From Bacillus sp. Y1 (lineage in GTDB: Bacteria; Bacillota; Bacilli; Bacillales; Cytobacillaceae): a DNA stretch of 64,000 nt. The stretch spans positions 3,796,501 through 3,860,500 of the forward strand of contig NZ_CP030028.1 in NCBI RefSeq assembly GCF_003586445.1, written 5' to 3'. Positions 1 to 8,881 of the stretch are shown in pieces. Made by a program: the position numbers and the translations under genes. Below the pieces are notes generated by a model, which was not told the DNA's origin, ran no database searches, and saw only the letters and a program-made list of their open reading frames with translations. Each line of letters opens with the position of its first letter. Positions within the stretch are counted from its first letter, which is position 1.

Positions 1-249
1 AAATGTGTAATTTACTGTACTGTCATCTGTGTTTTTTCGAGCGTTTATCATTGCGCCCCTTAGAGAAAACATAGTGTACCCTCTACCACTTACTGATACT
101 TCAGTTGTTCCACCACTTCCACCTAAGCTTCCGTCTTCAATTGCCTGTTTTAATGTTTTGTTGGACTCTACAAAAACACCCTCCGCAACCGTTACCGGAA
201 AAGCATATTTACCTGTATTATCTTTTAATTTTTTAATTTTACCTTGCAA
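1..249 (-). CDS. Tail/baseplate-associated protein, C-terminus cut by window edge
   Basis: Partial gene; the first 83 codons are in the window. A TTG start at 249 is preceded by a strong GGAGGTGA ribosome site that overlaps the stop of the upstream BppU-like gene, so the two are translationally linked. The N-terminus (MQGKIKKLKDNTGKY, then a GGSGG linker) resembles the short attachment segments that begin phage tail-fibre or baseplate side proteins, followed by the start of another domain. The enzymatic or receptor-binding part lies outside the window, so no function is assigned. Confidence 0.75.
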   Translation of the reverse strand, partial: MQGKIKKLKDNTGKYAFPVTVAEGVFVESNKTLKQAIEDGSLGGSGGTTEVSVSGRGYTMFSLRGAMINARKNTDDSTVNYTF

Positions 250-264
250 TTCGAATCACCTCCG

Positions 265-2283
265 TTAAATGTAGTAAATTTTGATGTTCGCAGCAGTTAA
301 ATACGCACTGACACCAGCTACATCTATGCTTGCAAGTGTACCCTTAGGTAATAACATTTCCATTGTTCCATCTGCATTAATTCGCAGATTTTTAAAAGTT
401 TTACTAAATACATAATCTGCAGTAGGTGAAACTATATATCCGTTTGAAGCAAAGAACTTGTTAGCTACAGTCGTGGTAGGTATATAGTCTCCAATTCCAT
501 CATTTAGAACAAACTTAACATACTCAAAGTTAACAGTGTCTACGTTCGTGGTTCTTGTTGTAACAGTCGAGATATTAGAAGAAATGTTCAAAGTCTTATA
601 ACCACTTGCTAACTTTACAGATAACTTTTTATCAGTGTTCTGGAGATACGTATTTAAAGTGGCTGAATCTGCTCCTCTGGATGTAGAAAGTTTAATAGCC
701 ATTTTCCCAGCGTTAGAACCTGTAGCGATAGAAACGTTTTCGTTATAATCAACTGTATGAGTCGCAGAATAAGTGACAAATGGTAAATTATCGAATTTAA
801 AAGGATCTGGTAGCGATTGATCAAATAAAGCTGTTAATGCAACGGTTGCAGCCATTCTTATATAACTTGCATCAGATTGACCTGTTAAGGCAGCCCATGT
901 ATATTGACTTGGAGGCATTACTAAATAGCCGTTTTCTGGATAAACAATATTATAATTTATCGCTGTCTGCTTCGTATAAGTCACCGTCTGTACCGCACTA
1001 GCATTATTCGCACTATCCACCGCATAAGCTTTGACCGTAGTAGTGGCTGTCAACGTTACCGCAGTCGTATATTGAACTCGTGTGCCTGACGTTGTTGGGT
1101 CGCTACCATCAACCGTATACCAAATCGTAGCCGTTTCATTTGCGCTCATTGTTACGGTTTGCGTATCGCTAAAGGTTGCTGCAGGAGTAATCGTTAATGT
1201 TGGTGCTGTCGTATCCGGAAGGTTAATCGTATAAGTCGCAGCGACTGGCGTACTTTGGTTGCCCGCAGTATCACGTGCAATAAACTGAAGCGTAGTAGTC
1301 GCGCTAATACTAATCGGTCCGCTATACACCGTGCTCGATGTCGTAGGAGTTGTACCGTTGGTAGTATAGTAGATCGTCGCAGTCTCATTCGCCGTCAAAG
1401 TAACGGACTGAGCCGACGTATAAGTACCCGCTGCCGGCGATGCTGTGACTGTAGGTGCTGTCGTATCCGCCGGCGCACTTACATCCTTCGTAAATGTGAC
1501 CGTCTGTACAGCCGAACTGTTGCCCGACGTATCCCTTGCGAAAGCCTTTAACGTTGTAGTAGCGCTTAGTGACAATGGCGCCAAATACTGCGTGCTGCTT
1601 GTCGTAGGTGTCGATCCGTCAAGCGTATAATAAATCGTGGCTGTTTCGTTCGTTGTCAACGTTACGCCTTGAGTGCTTGCGAAGTTGCCTCCGTTCGGGC
1701 TAATCGTAAGCACTGGCGCCGTTGTGTCGGTCGGTGGCGTTGTGTTTGTGTCGATTATAACCGTTTCGCCTTCCGTCCAATCTTCGAAAAGGATTACGTT
1801 GGATGGCACGGAACCACCACCGCCAGGACTCTGCTCCAACACGGCGACCTTCTGCTTTAAATCGTCGATATTAACGAATATTTCTTGCACTAGCGACAGA
1901 TTACCCGTTTCGTCCGTAATCTCGCCCGTACCAATATCCGGCTTAATTTGAATGCCGAACGGACTAGTCGAATAACGCTCCGTATTATCCACGCTATAAA
2001 ACTGCAATTCTACGTAACCGCGCCCGACCAATTCCGCCTCTTCCGCACCGAGCCGATATGACAACGTATTGCCGCTTGGCGTGATAACACGCGAAACGAT
2101 AACGCCATCTTGTCTACGAAAATTGACGACGACACGGCCGACGGAACTCAAGTCCGCCGCCACGCCGTTATCTTTAACGATTACCTCAACGATATTTGTG
2201 TCGCCTTGTACGAATTGCGGGACCGGAATCGTTGCTTCCCGCTTGATATCTAATTCGACCGTCACTGTTTTCGACGTATTCAT
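265..2283 (-). CDS. BppU-like baseplate upper protein with three Ig-like repeats
   Basis: About 672 residues. Residues 1-150 look like the BppU N-terminal domain (DUF2479-type) that docks on the siphovirus baseplate. After a GGGG linker come three repeats of about 88 residues that share NETATIYYT and DGSTPTTSS-like segments, matching chitobiase/hexosaminidase C-terminal (CHB_HEX_C_1-like) beta-sandwich domains that often bind cell-surface glycans. The C-terminal 200 residues are unrecognised. The ATG at 2283 is preferred over an upstream GTG because AAGGAG sits 9 bases before it and overlaps the end of the holin gene. Likely a virion protein that positions receptor-binding modules. Confidence 0.8.
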   Translation of the reverse strand: MNTSKTVTVELDIKREATIPVPQFVQGDTNIVEVIVKDNGVAADLSSVGRVVVNFRRQDGVIVSRVITPSGNTLSYRLGAEEAELVGRGYVELQFYSVDNTERYSTSPFGIQIKPDIGTGEITDETGNLSLVQEIFVNIDDLKQKVAVLEQSPGGGGSVPSNVILFEDWTEGETVIIDTNTTPPTDTTAPVLTISPNGGNFASTQGVTLTTNETATIYYTLDGSTPTTSSTQYLAPLSLSATTTLKAFARDTSGNSSAVQTVTFTKDVSAPADTTAPTVTASPAAGTYTSAQSVTLTANETATIYYTTNGTTPTTSSTVYSGPISISATTTLQFIARDTAGNQSTPVAATYTINLPDTTAPTLTITPAATFSDTQTVTMSANETATIWYTVDGSDPTTSGTRVQYTTAVTLTATTTVKAYAVDSANNASAVQTVTYTKQTAINYNIVYPENGYLVMPPSQYTWAALTGQSDASYIRMAATVALTALFDQSLPDPFKFDNLPFVTYSATHTVDYNENVSIATGSNAGKMAIKLSTSRGADSATLNTYLQNTDKKLSVKLASGYKTLNISSNISTVTTRTTNVDTVNFEYVKFVLNDGIGDYIPTTTVANKFFASNGYIVSPTADYVFSKTFKNLRINADGTMEMLLPKGTLASIDVAGVSAYLTAANIKIYYI

Positions 2284-2288
2284 TTGCG

Positions 2289-2507
2289 TCACTCCTTATC
2301 TTTAAATCCGCTACCCTGCGACGGATTGCTCACGACACCCGCCACGGTTAGCACGCCAAGCACCGCATTGACTGCGACCATGACGTCCGCAATCCATTCG
2401 TTCGTAATCTCGTAACCTACGAGCACGCCGATCGACTGTGCCGCCAATAAGGTCGCACTCGCTAGCGCCACCCATAGACCACTATTACGCCATTTGTTTC
2501 CGTTCAT
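2289..2507 (-). CDS. Holin, phi LC3/Phage_holin_1 type
   Basis: 72 residues with two hydrophobic segments (about 11-31 and 41-60) and a charged C-terminus ending KDKE. The SNP..GSGF motif after the second segment is typical of the phi LC3 holin family (usually 70-90 residues). It forms the membrane lesion that lets endolysin reach the cell wall. It directly follows the amidase gene (2-bp gap) and its stop overlaps the ribosome site of the BppU-like gene, making a compact lysis cassette with XhlA. Start ATG has a GGAGGTGA site. Confidence 0.88.
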   Translation of the reverse strand: MNGNKWRNSGLWVALASATLLAAQSIGVLVGYEITNEWIADVMVAVNAVLGVLTVAGVVSNPSQGSGFKDKE

Positions 2508-2508
2508 A

Positions 2509-3480
2509 CTACTTCACCTCCGAAGGTTGTTCGATTACTTTGTAGCCTTCCGCCTTGTATTGCTCGATAAGTTTGACGTTATCCGTGTCGATGAACTTCG
2601 CTAATCGATATTTGTCCGGTCGCTTGGTCGGTACGGCATCGACTGCGATTAGGTTACTGCGTGCAACCACTCTCGCCGTTTTGTCCGCGATTGCCTTTAC
2701 GAGTAAATCGCCAATTGCCGAAGTGTAAACCGTATCCTGCGACAAGCCTGCGTCTTTCAAGAACGCTTTAAACGCAGCTTCCGTATATTGATCGTATAAG
2801 TCGTCTGTCTTCGTCGTATATTCCAATTCGCGCAGCCATGCGTTTAGTTGCGCAACATTCGGGCCGCGCTCGCCTCGCGTTAATTTGCCGTCCGCACTGT
2901 CGGCTGGTGCCTGCGCAACAATTTTTCGTTTTAGTCCGTAAACTTCTGCGATCGATTTAGCGTTGGTAACTCCGCACAGATTTCGGTAGTTTGCGTCTTT
3001 TAGTTTCGGTAAGTCTGTTCGCGAATCCATAAATCCATGCTCGATTAATACGGCTTCCATATTCGTCTCACGTAATACGTGGAAGTCCGCAGTCTTTACC
3101 CCACGATTTCGAAGACCGGTTGCAGCGATGACGTTACGTTGAATTACATCGGCTAACATGCGCGATTTAGTAGGATTTGTTTTATAGACAAACGTTGTAA
3201 TACCGCCATGATCGCCCATGACTCCGTTTAGCGCATCGGCATGAAGGCTGACGAACAAGTCCGCTTTTTGAGCGTTGGCTTTATTAGTACGCTCGACTAA
3301 CGGCACGTCGCGCGAAGGCTCATGCGCAAACAGAACGTTTACTCCTTCGTACTGCTCGAGCTCCGCTTTCATTGCGTTAGCTACTGCACAATTAAAATCG
3401 AACTCTTTCATTCCGTCAGGACTTCGTTTGCCTGGCGTTTCAGGGCCGTGACCTGCGTCTAACATAATTTTCATAGTCAA
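2509..3480 (-). CDS. Endolysin: N-acetylmuramoyl-L-alanine amidase (Amidase_3)
   Basis: About 323 residues. The N-terminal 170 residues carry the Amidase_3 zinc and catalytic signatures: DAGHG near residue 10, the SLHADA histidine near 80, and the IEHGFMDS glutamate near 150. This enzyme cleaves the MurNAc-L-Ala bond of peptidoglycan at lysis. Residues about 200-255 (RGPNVAQLNAWLRELEY) resemble a peptidoglycan-binding-1 domain, and the rest may be a further wall-targeting segment. The TTG at 3480 is 6 bases after AAGGAAGCGGT; an in-frame ATG at 3474 is an alternative start. Confidence 0.92.
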   Translation of the reverse strand: MTMKIMLDAGHGPETPGKRSPDGMKEFDFNCAVANAMKAELEQYEGVNVLFAHEPSRDVPLVERTNKANAQKADLFVSLHADALNGVMGDHGGITTFVYKTNPTKSRMLADVIQRNVIAATGLRNRGVKTADFHVLRETNMEAVLIEHGFMDSRTDLPKLKDANYRNLCGVTNAKSIAEVYGLKRKIVAQAPADSADGKLTRGERGPNVAQLNAWLRELEYTTKTDDLYDQYTEAAFKAFLKDAGLSQDTVYTSAIGDLLVKAIADKTARVVARSNLIAVDAVPTKRPDKYRLAKFIDTDNVKLIEQYKAEGYKVIEQPSEVK

Positions 3481-3562
3481 ACCGCTTCCTTTCCGTTATA
3501 ATAAAGCTAGGTCGGCGCCGCGTATATCGTTCCCAAAGCGTAAGCACGGTCGCCGGCGGCCA

Positions 3563-3829
3563 TTAAAAAGCGACGCTCACGATAATCGCAGTTAGCGAAA
3601 TCAGCGCCGTAATCGTTAATCCAATCGCCCACATGGCGGTTTTTTTAATTCCGTCGATCTTTGCTGCGTTATCGCCCGCTAGCGTTAGCGCTTTTTCCGC
3701 CGTCTGCTTCGCTTCTTCAGCAGTTTTCTTCGAGTCCATTACGAAATCCATCTTCGTGTTCATTACGCCGATATCGACGCGCATTTCGTTGATGATGTCG
3801 TAGAGTTCTCGCGTAGTCGGTTCCGACAT
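3563..3829 (-). CDS. XhlA-family haemolysin/lysis accessory protein
   Basis: 88 residues: a coiled-coil-prone N-terminal half followed by one transmembrane segment (about 66-87, MWAIGLTITALISLTAIIVSV). This is the architecture of XhlA in PBSX-like lysis cassettes, where it works with holin and amidase. It sits two genes upstream of holin in the transcript, in keeping with that role. ATG start with a GGAGGCGT site in the end of the preceding gene. Confidence 0.85.
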   Translation of the reverse strand: MSEPTTRELYDIINEMRVDIGVMNTKMDFVMDSKKTAEEAKQTAEKALTLAGDNAAKIDGIKKTAMWAIGLTITALISLTAIIVSVAF

Positions 3830-3831
3830 GC

Positions 3832-4017
3832 TTACGCCTCCTTCCGTATGAGTTCTCCGTTACTTACTTGATAATTTCCTACGTCCTTAAATACGTCGTC
3901 ACTCACTTCGAAGTAATAGTCGTATATTTCGGAAGGATTTACAATATAACGTTCATGGCCTCCATACGTTGCGATAATTGTTCCGTTCTCGCCTACGTTT
4001 ACCCATAATTTATACAT
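3832..4017 (-). CDS. Small phage protein between tail and lysis genes
   Basis: 61 residues, no recognised domain. The predicted beta-rich start (MYKLWVNVGENGTIIATYGG) resembles the short proteins often found between the tail-spike gene and XhlA (XkdX/DUF2977-like position). It is 3 bases after the Tal-like gene and 2 bases before xhlA, so it is co-translated with its neighbours. Possibly a small tail decoration protein; this is from position only. Confidence 0.6.
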   Translation of the reverse strand: MYKLWVNVGENGTIIATYGGHERYIVNPSEIYDYYFEVSDDVFKDVGNYQVSNGELIRKEA

Positions 4018-4020
4018 GCG

Positions 4021-5997
4021 TTACACCCCCGACGGTAAGAAGTCTGTCTGATACAAGCGAATCACACGGCAGAACGCCTTACTGTTCGACTGATACGTTT
4101 TCAATCGTAAACGGAATGCGTAGGCTGTGCCGTCCGGTGTACCTAAGTCGATATAGAATGACTTGACTTCCTCCGTTGTGCTGAACCCAGACACACCGCC
4201 CAGCCAAACGGAATCGTTCCCGGACTGTGTGACGATGACACGGCTTTGCGCTGTATCGACTTCGGACATAACCGCGACTTGAAATACAACGTAGCGAGCC
4301 TGTCGAGTAAACGTATAAATGTCGCAAGTTGCTCCGTTTGTATCCATCGAATTAGTCGCGAAGAAACGTCCTTCAATAAACGAGTCAACTAGCTGAGGAG
4401 GATTTCCGCCTTGAATGTCAAAGCCTTGATTAAGTTTGCCGTCAATGACCGTCATATAGCCGTCGTCACGCTTAATTTGAACCGCGCCATTGTTGACGTA
4501 TAAGCCACGATAATCTAATCGGGCATACCGTGAAGCGTCGCTCGTGCTCGCCGTAATTCCGTCTTGATTCATCGTAATGGAAGTCGGTAGAGGAGCTGTT
4601 TGTCGCAAATCGTTCCTTACCGCTTGCCCCGCCGAGTTAGCCTTCGCCATTGCGCCGTCTGGCGTTTCTTTCGTAGTTGGGTCGTATCCTTGCGCAAAAG
4701 TAGTAGCCGCGCTAATCTGAATGTTATTCGCTTCAAGTTGACCGATAGCACCCGCGCTTAGTACGAAACCATCCGACGTAATCGCCTCTCGAAATGTCTG
4801 CCCACCATCCGAGCTGATGCCGATTCCGGCGCTATTTAATAAAACGAGGTGATTCGGATTGGTTTTAGACCGCGCAATAATTCCGTTCTCAAATTCGAGC
4901 TCCGTTTGCGCCGACTGTAGCGCTTGTGTGGCACGCTGTACCCACGCGTCCAGCACGTTAAATCGTACACGTCCGTCTGAGCCAACGATATTCCGCACCG
5001 TCTTTTCCGTATTGACCATGCGCTGTATGACCGACTCTCGAATGTTCGCCAGCGTGACCGAAGTTGAAATCGGCAAATCGCTTGCCTCCGTAAACTCTTC
5101 ATCTACCTCAACGATACGAGCCTCGACATCAATTCCGATAGGTTCGTAGATTAAGAATACGTCGTCGCCCTCGTTTGGTACGTCGTACGGATAGCCCGCT
5201 CGACGCATGTCGGCAAAGTCAATCGTAATGGATACCTCGGGCGTGTCGTTTAGCTCGGCGACTAGGCGATCGTTCAAGCCTTCGAGAGTTGTATACCGCT
5301 CGTCGCGTACTGGCTTGGCGTGGCGCGTGCCGAAGATAGCCGCATTAGGCGACGTATATTCCGACTGAACTACGTACGTGCCGTCTTCGTTCTGCTTGCC
5401 GTAGCCCTTGATATACGTCGAAAGGTTGTTCGTATTGACGTCTCGAGCTAGCGTTTTGACGTTGTAGTTATAACGGAATTGAAAGTCGGTCGCATTACCG
5501 ATTCGCTTGCGCAATGTGATATGCGTGCCACTTAGCGTAAACTCGGCGCCGTAGCGTTCGAGTATCGTTTGAAACAACGCTAGTCGGTTACTGTCGCCAA
5601 AGTTTTCGAAGTCTTGCGCAAGGAACGTGTCGACAATAGACCACGTATAGCCCGAGCCGCCTAGCGCAAAGTTGAGCGCATTGGCGAACGTGAGCGAGCC
5701 GTTATGCAGATCGTACACATGCTCGTCGATTAAGTCGAAGAACGTATGGATCGCCACGACTTCCTTGTAGAACGTACGCCCTTTCGACTTCTCGGCGAGT
5801 TGCTTGATTCGGTAGGATTCGCCGGCAAATTCTACGATGGATTCTTCCGTGACCATGCCGAAGGAGTGTGCGTTCTGCTCCGTCGGTAAAACTAAAAACG
5901 CCAACGACTTTTCGCCGCTGACGTTTCTATATCGTTTTAATTTTGTGTAGCCGGTGAGACCTTCGGTGTTTCCGTGAATGTCCGTTATGATTAACAC
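4021..5997 (-). CDS. Tail-associated (Tal-like) prophage endopeptidase-tail protein
   Basis: 658 residues. The first 330 residues match the phage minor structural protein N-terminal region (Prophage_tail, gp18/Tal type): MLIITDIHGNTEGLTGYTKLK, then LAFLVLPT, and SYRIKQLAEKSKGRT in the usual order. This domain forms the hub at the tail tip. The C-terminal half (EFENGIIARSKTNPNHL, SSDGGQTFREAIT) looks like a fibrous tail-tip extension. It follows the GDSL tail gene after 46 bases. Confidence 0.85.
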   Translation of the reverse strand: MLIITDIHGNTEGLTGYTKLKRYRNVSGEKSLAFLVLPTEQNAHSFGMVTEESIVEFAGESYRIKQLAEKSKGRTFYKEVVAIHTFFDLIDEHVYDLHNGSLTFANALNFALGGSGYTWSIVDTFLAQDFENFGDSNRLALFQTILERYGAEFTLSGTHITLRKRIGNATDFQFRYNYNVKTLARDVNTNNLSTYIKGYGKQNEDGTYVVQSEYTSPNAAIFGTRHAKPVRDERYTTLEGLNDRLVAELNDTPEVSITIDFADMRRAGYPYDVPNEGDDVFLIYEPIGIDVEARIVEVDEEFTEASDLPISTSVTLANIRESVIQRMVNTEKTVRNIVGSDGRVRFNVLDAWVQRATQALQSAQTELEFENGIIARSKTNPNHLVLLNSAGIGISSDGGQTFREAITSDGFVLSAGAIGQLEANNIQISAATTFAQGYDPTTKETPDGAMAKANSAGQAVRNDLRQTAPLPTSITMNQDGITASTSDASRYARLDYRGLYVNNGAVQIKRDDGYMTVIDGKLNQGFDIQGGNPPQLVDSFIEGRFFATNSMDTNGATCDIYTFTRQARYVVFQVAVMSEVDTAQSRVIVTQSGNDSVWLGGVSGFSTTEEVKSFYIDLGTPDGTAYAFRLRLKTYQSNSKAFCRVIRLYQTDFLPSGV

Positions 5998-6043
5998 CGT
6001 TTCACCTCCGTTTTGCTATGTCGCATTTGTTTCCTAATGTGAA

Positions 6044-8035
6044 TTAGATCCAATACCCTAATTCCACACCTTTTTTATAAACTTGATTTGCCACAACTGT
6101 ATATCCATGTTGATTAAAATGGATGCCATCTGTTCTAAAACTTGTAGGAATTTCTCCATTTGCGATATCAGTGTTATCTTGTGTTGTAGGAGTAATCCCA
6201 GCATCCTGTAGACCATAATTTAAAATGTAACGTCTAACATCTAAGAAATGACTACCAAAAGCATGTGCTAACGTTTTATTTACGGTTTCCACTTCTGGCA
6301 TGTGTGATTTAGCAGTCATGCCAATGATAATGTATTTTTTGCTACTTGAGTATTCAATCATGGATTTAATTTTATGGATTGCATTATTAACGTTGCTGGT
6401 GGATAATTGGTCATTCGTACCTGCCCAAATGATATTAATACCTTCCTTTAACTGTGCCGATCCTTGAGTTATAATTCTAACTGGTCGAGTGAGAATTACT
6501 TCTACGTTATTTCGCAATCGTTGGAATCTATTGACTCCATTAGTGCTATCGTAGGTGATATTACCTGCAATACCGTTAATCACTACAGGATTGAGACTGT
6601 TTAATGCAGGTTGCATACTCAATTTAACCTGCTCACCGTCAACAGATTTTATTGTAATGTTCACAGGTGTTATGCTATCCGCAGGAATAGTGAAAGGGTC
6701 AACAAATAAAGGTAGCCCTCCTTGTCTCCCTCCGATACCGTTTATTGCTTCGCCACCCACTCCGCAATTAAAGTAAGCCATAAATTGACTGCCTAACAAG
6801 GTAGCTAATACAGACGGATATCTTACCCCCGATCCGTCTTGATTTCCATAGGTCATACTGTCTCCCCAACAGGCTAATAGCAATTCTTTCGTTATATATT
6901 TGAAAACACCATAATTCACATGTGCTTCAAAACCAAGGGTAGTATCAGAATCGTATCTAAAATTAAATGCAACTTTAACGCAATTTGCAGGAATATTGAT
7001 TTTTAGATTCAACAATTGGACATTACTTGTTCCTGGTTGTATCAACTTGATAACACTGCCATTTGAATCTTTCAAGATTACACTGTAAACAACATTAGAT
7101 GTTAGGTTGTATCCTTTGTATAGGAATACATCCCCTTCTTGACAATCAATCTCACAACTTCTATAAGCTGAAAGTGCTTGATACACTCCGTCGGACTTAT
7201 AGTAACCTGCATTATAGGTTACTGGCAGTCTTTTAAATGAAACTGGGTCTAACGTGCTTAATTTAGAAAGTAAAATGGTTTCATCTTCAATATCTTTACC
7301 TTTTGCTAGTACACCGCCACCGACTTTGTTATTTACGTTAATCAATGTTGATTTACTGAGTGAATACGTTTGACCTTGTTCTGTATAAAAAGTAAGGAGT
7401 AACTTAGTGCAATTTGCCGGAATAGTGATGGCTTGATCCGTATAGGTTTGGGCAGTAGCTCCTCCAACAAAAGCAGAAGATAAAACCACACCGTTTGCAT
7501 CAGCATATCGTACCATGGCTGTTGGACTTAAATAGGACGTACCTGTGATGTAATAAACTTCGTTTGGACTGACGTTATACGACACGCATCGGTAAGTTGC
7601 GAGAGATTGTACAGTTCCATCTGATTTGTAGTAACCATTTGTCACCGTGCCTAAGCTAATAGGTTCTTTTCCGCTTAGTTTCGATAATAAATCGTTAGCT
7701 AGATTCCCTTGTGCTACTGCCCCTAACCCTACAACAGCAACGCTTCCACCCGTCATAGCTTCCTTAACATCTTGACCCATGTTAGCCATTGTAAAGACTT
7801 CATCTTTTGACGCTTTCTCTGCCAATTGTGCATCAACGCCGTCTAGCCTATCGCGTAATACGGACGCCCCACCGCGCGCATCCACGACTTCACTCGGCTG
7901 AGGCGTTCCGGTAATTAAATCGTCTACTCGTTTCTTTTGAGCATTTATATCCGTATCTATATCATCAAGCGCTTTGTTTAACGTATTTCGGAATATGCGG
8001 TCAAACGCGCTTCCTATTATTCCGTATTTCCCCAC
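6044..8035 (-). CDS. Tail protein with SGNH/GDSL esterase domain
   Basis: 663 residues. Residues 1-100 are a coiled-coil/attachment region, about 100-390 contain two related beta-rich segments (NGYYKSDGTVQSLATYR and AGYYKSDGVYQALSAYR), and about 390-663 form an SGNH hydrolase. Block I is WGDSMTYG (nucleophile Ser), block III WAGTNDQ, and block V TDGIHFNQHG (Asp and His). Such domains on phage tails deacylate surface polysaccharide or teichoic acid; the substrate is not visible here. Lower GC and different codon use from the neighbours suggest modular exchange. It lies between Dit and Tal genes, an unusual place for a receptor-processing enzyme. Confidence 0.88.
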   Translation of the reverse strand: MGKYGIIGSAFDRIFRNTLNKALDDIDTDINAQKKRVDDLITGTPQPSEVVDARGGASVLRDRLDGVDAQLAEKASKDEVFTMANMGQDVKEAMTGGSVAVVGLGAVAQGNLANDLLSKLSGKEPISLGTVTNGYYKSDGTVQSLATYRCVSYNVSPNEVYYITGTSYLSPTAMVRYADANGVVLSSAFVGGATAQTYTDQAITIPANCTKLLLTFYTEQGQTYSLSKSTLINVNNKVGGGVLAKGKDIEDETILLSKLSTLDPVSFKRLPVTYNAGYYKSDGVYQALSAYRSCEIDCQEGDVFLYKGYNLTSNVVYSVILKDSNGSVIKLIQPGTSNVQLLNLKINIPANCVKVAFNFRYDSDTTLGFEAHVNYGVFKYITKELLLACWGDSMTYGNQDGSGVRYPSVLATLLGSQFMAYFNCGVGGEAINGIGGRQGGLPLFVDPFTIPADSITPVNITIKSVDGEQVKLSMQPALNSLNPVVINGIAGNITYDSTNGVNRFQRLRNNVEVILTRPVRIITQGSAQLKEGINIIWAGTNDQLSTSNVNNAIHKIKSMIEYSSSKKYIIIGMTAKSHMPEVETVNKTLAHAFGSHFLDVRRYILNYGLQDAGITPTTQDNTDIANGEIPTSFRTDGIHFNQHGYTVVANQVYKKGVELGYWI

Positions 8036-8050
8036 GTTCCCGCCTCCTTG

Positions 8051-8881
8051 CTATAAGTAGTAAAATCGATGGTCGAACGAAATGGTAAACGCACCGCTCG
8101 CTCCCGTAATCACGAAATCATTCCAACCGGTCGCCATCGTAATCAGCTTGCGATTCGTGTTTCGAAATATCGACAAACCGTTCTTCGTCGAGCGAATTCC
8201 GTCGAGCCTAACCGTATCGCCTGACGCTGTGGTTCCCGTATACTGCCATTCGTCGCCTGTCGTCGTGTTGGCGATTTTGAGATTCGTAGAGGCGCCGGTG
8301 AACGTGATGACTAATGGAGTTTCGCGAGGGTTGATCGGAATTCCGCCCGCGTTGAATATTCGGAAAGATGTCGTAGAGTGCGTATAAGCTAAATCGTCCG
8401 CCGTCAACCCTTGCCCGAGCTGCCAACTTTCTACGTCGAATGTCTGCGCTGTCTGCGTCGTTGCGACCGATTCCGCTACCCCTTTATGACATACGAATTC
8501 GACCGTAAAATCGCCATACGTTCCGATTGCTTCGGGCGTAAATTCGCTAACCACTTCTACCTTCCACCGCTTGCCTGGCTCGGAATCTACGATTATATAA
8601 AACTCATCGCGACTCATTAGGACCGCGTACAATTCGGAGCGCAATAACGAAGTGTCAATGTAGTCAGTGGCGAAAAGAGAGCAAACGGCGGTAAGTTGGC
8701 GTGAGCCCCACGACTTACCCATACGGAGGTTTCCGTTCGTATTCTCGACTTTTTCCGTGATAATTTCCGGACGCGCAGACGATATCGAAAAGCTCCGCAC
8801 AAGTACGCCGAAATCTTCAGCCATATCGTAAGTAACGCCCGCTTGCGTAACAATCTTAAAGTTGTCTAACGTCTTAATCAC
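8051..8881 (-). CDS. Distal tail protein (Dit, Sipho_tail family)
   Basis: 276 residues, the usual Dit length. N-terminal half (FGVLVRSFSISSARPEI, then TENTNGNLRMGKSWGSR-like pattern) matches the Dit ring-forming domain, followed by a galectin-like C-terminal domain ending in the typical FDHRFYYL strand. It forms the hexameric hub linking tail tube to baseplate. Start ATG overlaps the tape-measure stop by 4 bases (ATGA), the standard siphovirus order. Confidence 0.85.
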   Translation of the reverse strand: MIKTLDNFKIVTQAGVTYDMAEDFGVLVRSFSISSARPEIITEKVENTNGNLRMGKSWGSRQLTAVCSLFATDYIDTSLLRSELYAVLMSRDEFYIIVDSEPGKRWKVEVVSEFTPEAIGTYGDFTVEFVCHKGVAESVATTQTAQTFDVESWQLGQGLTADDLAYTHSTTSFRIFNAGGIPINPRETPLVITFTGASTNLKIANTTTGDEWQYTGTTASGDTVRLDGIRSTKNGLSIFRNTNRKLITMATGWNDFVITGASGAFTISFDHRFYYL

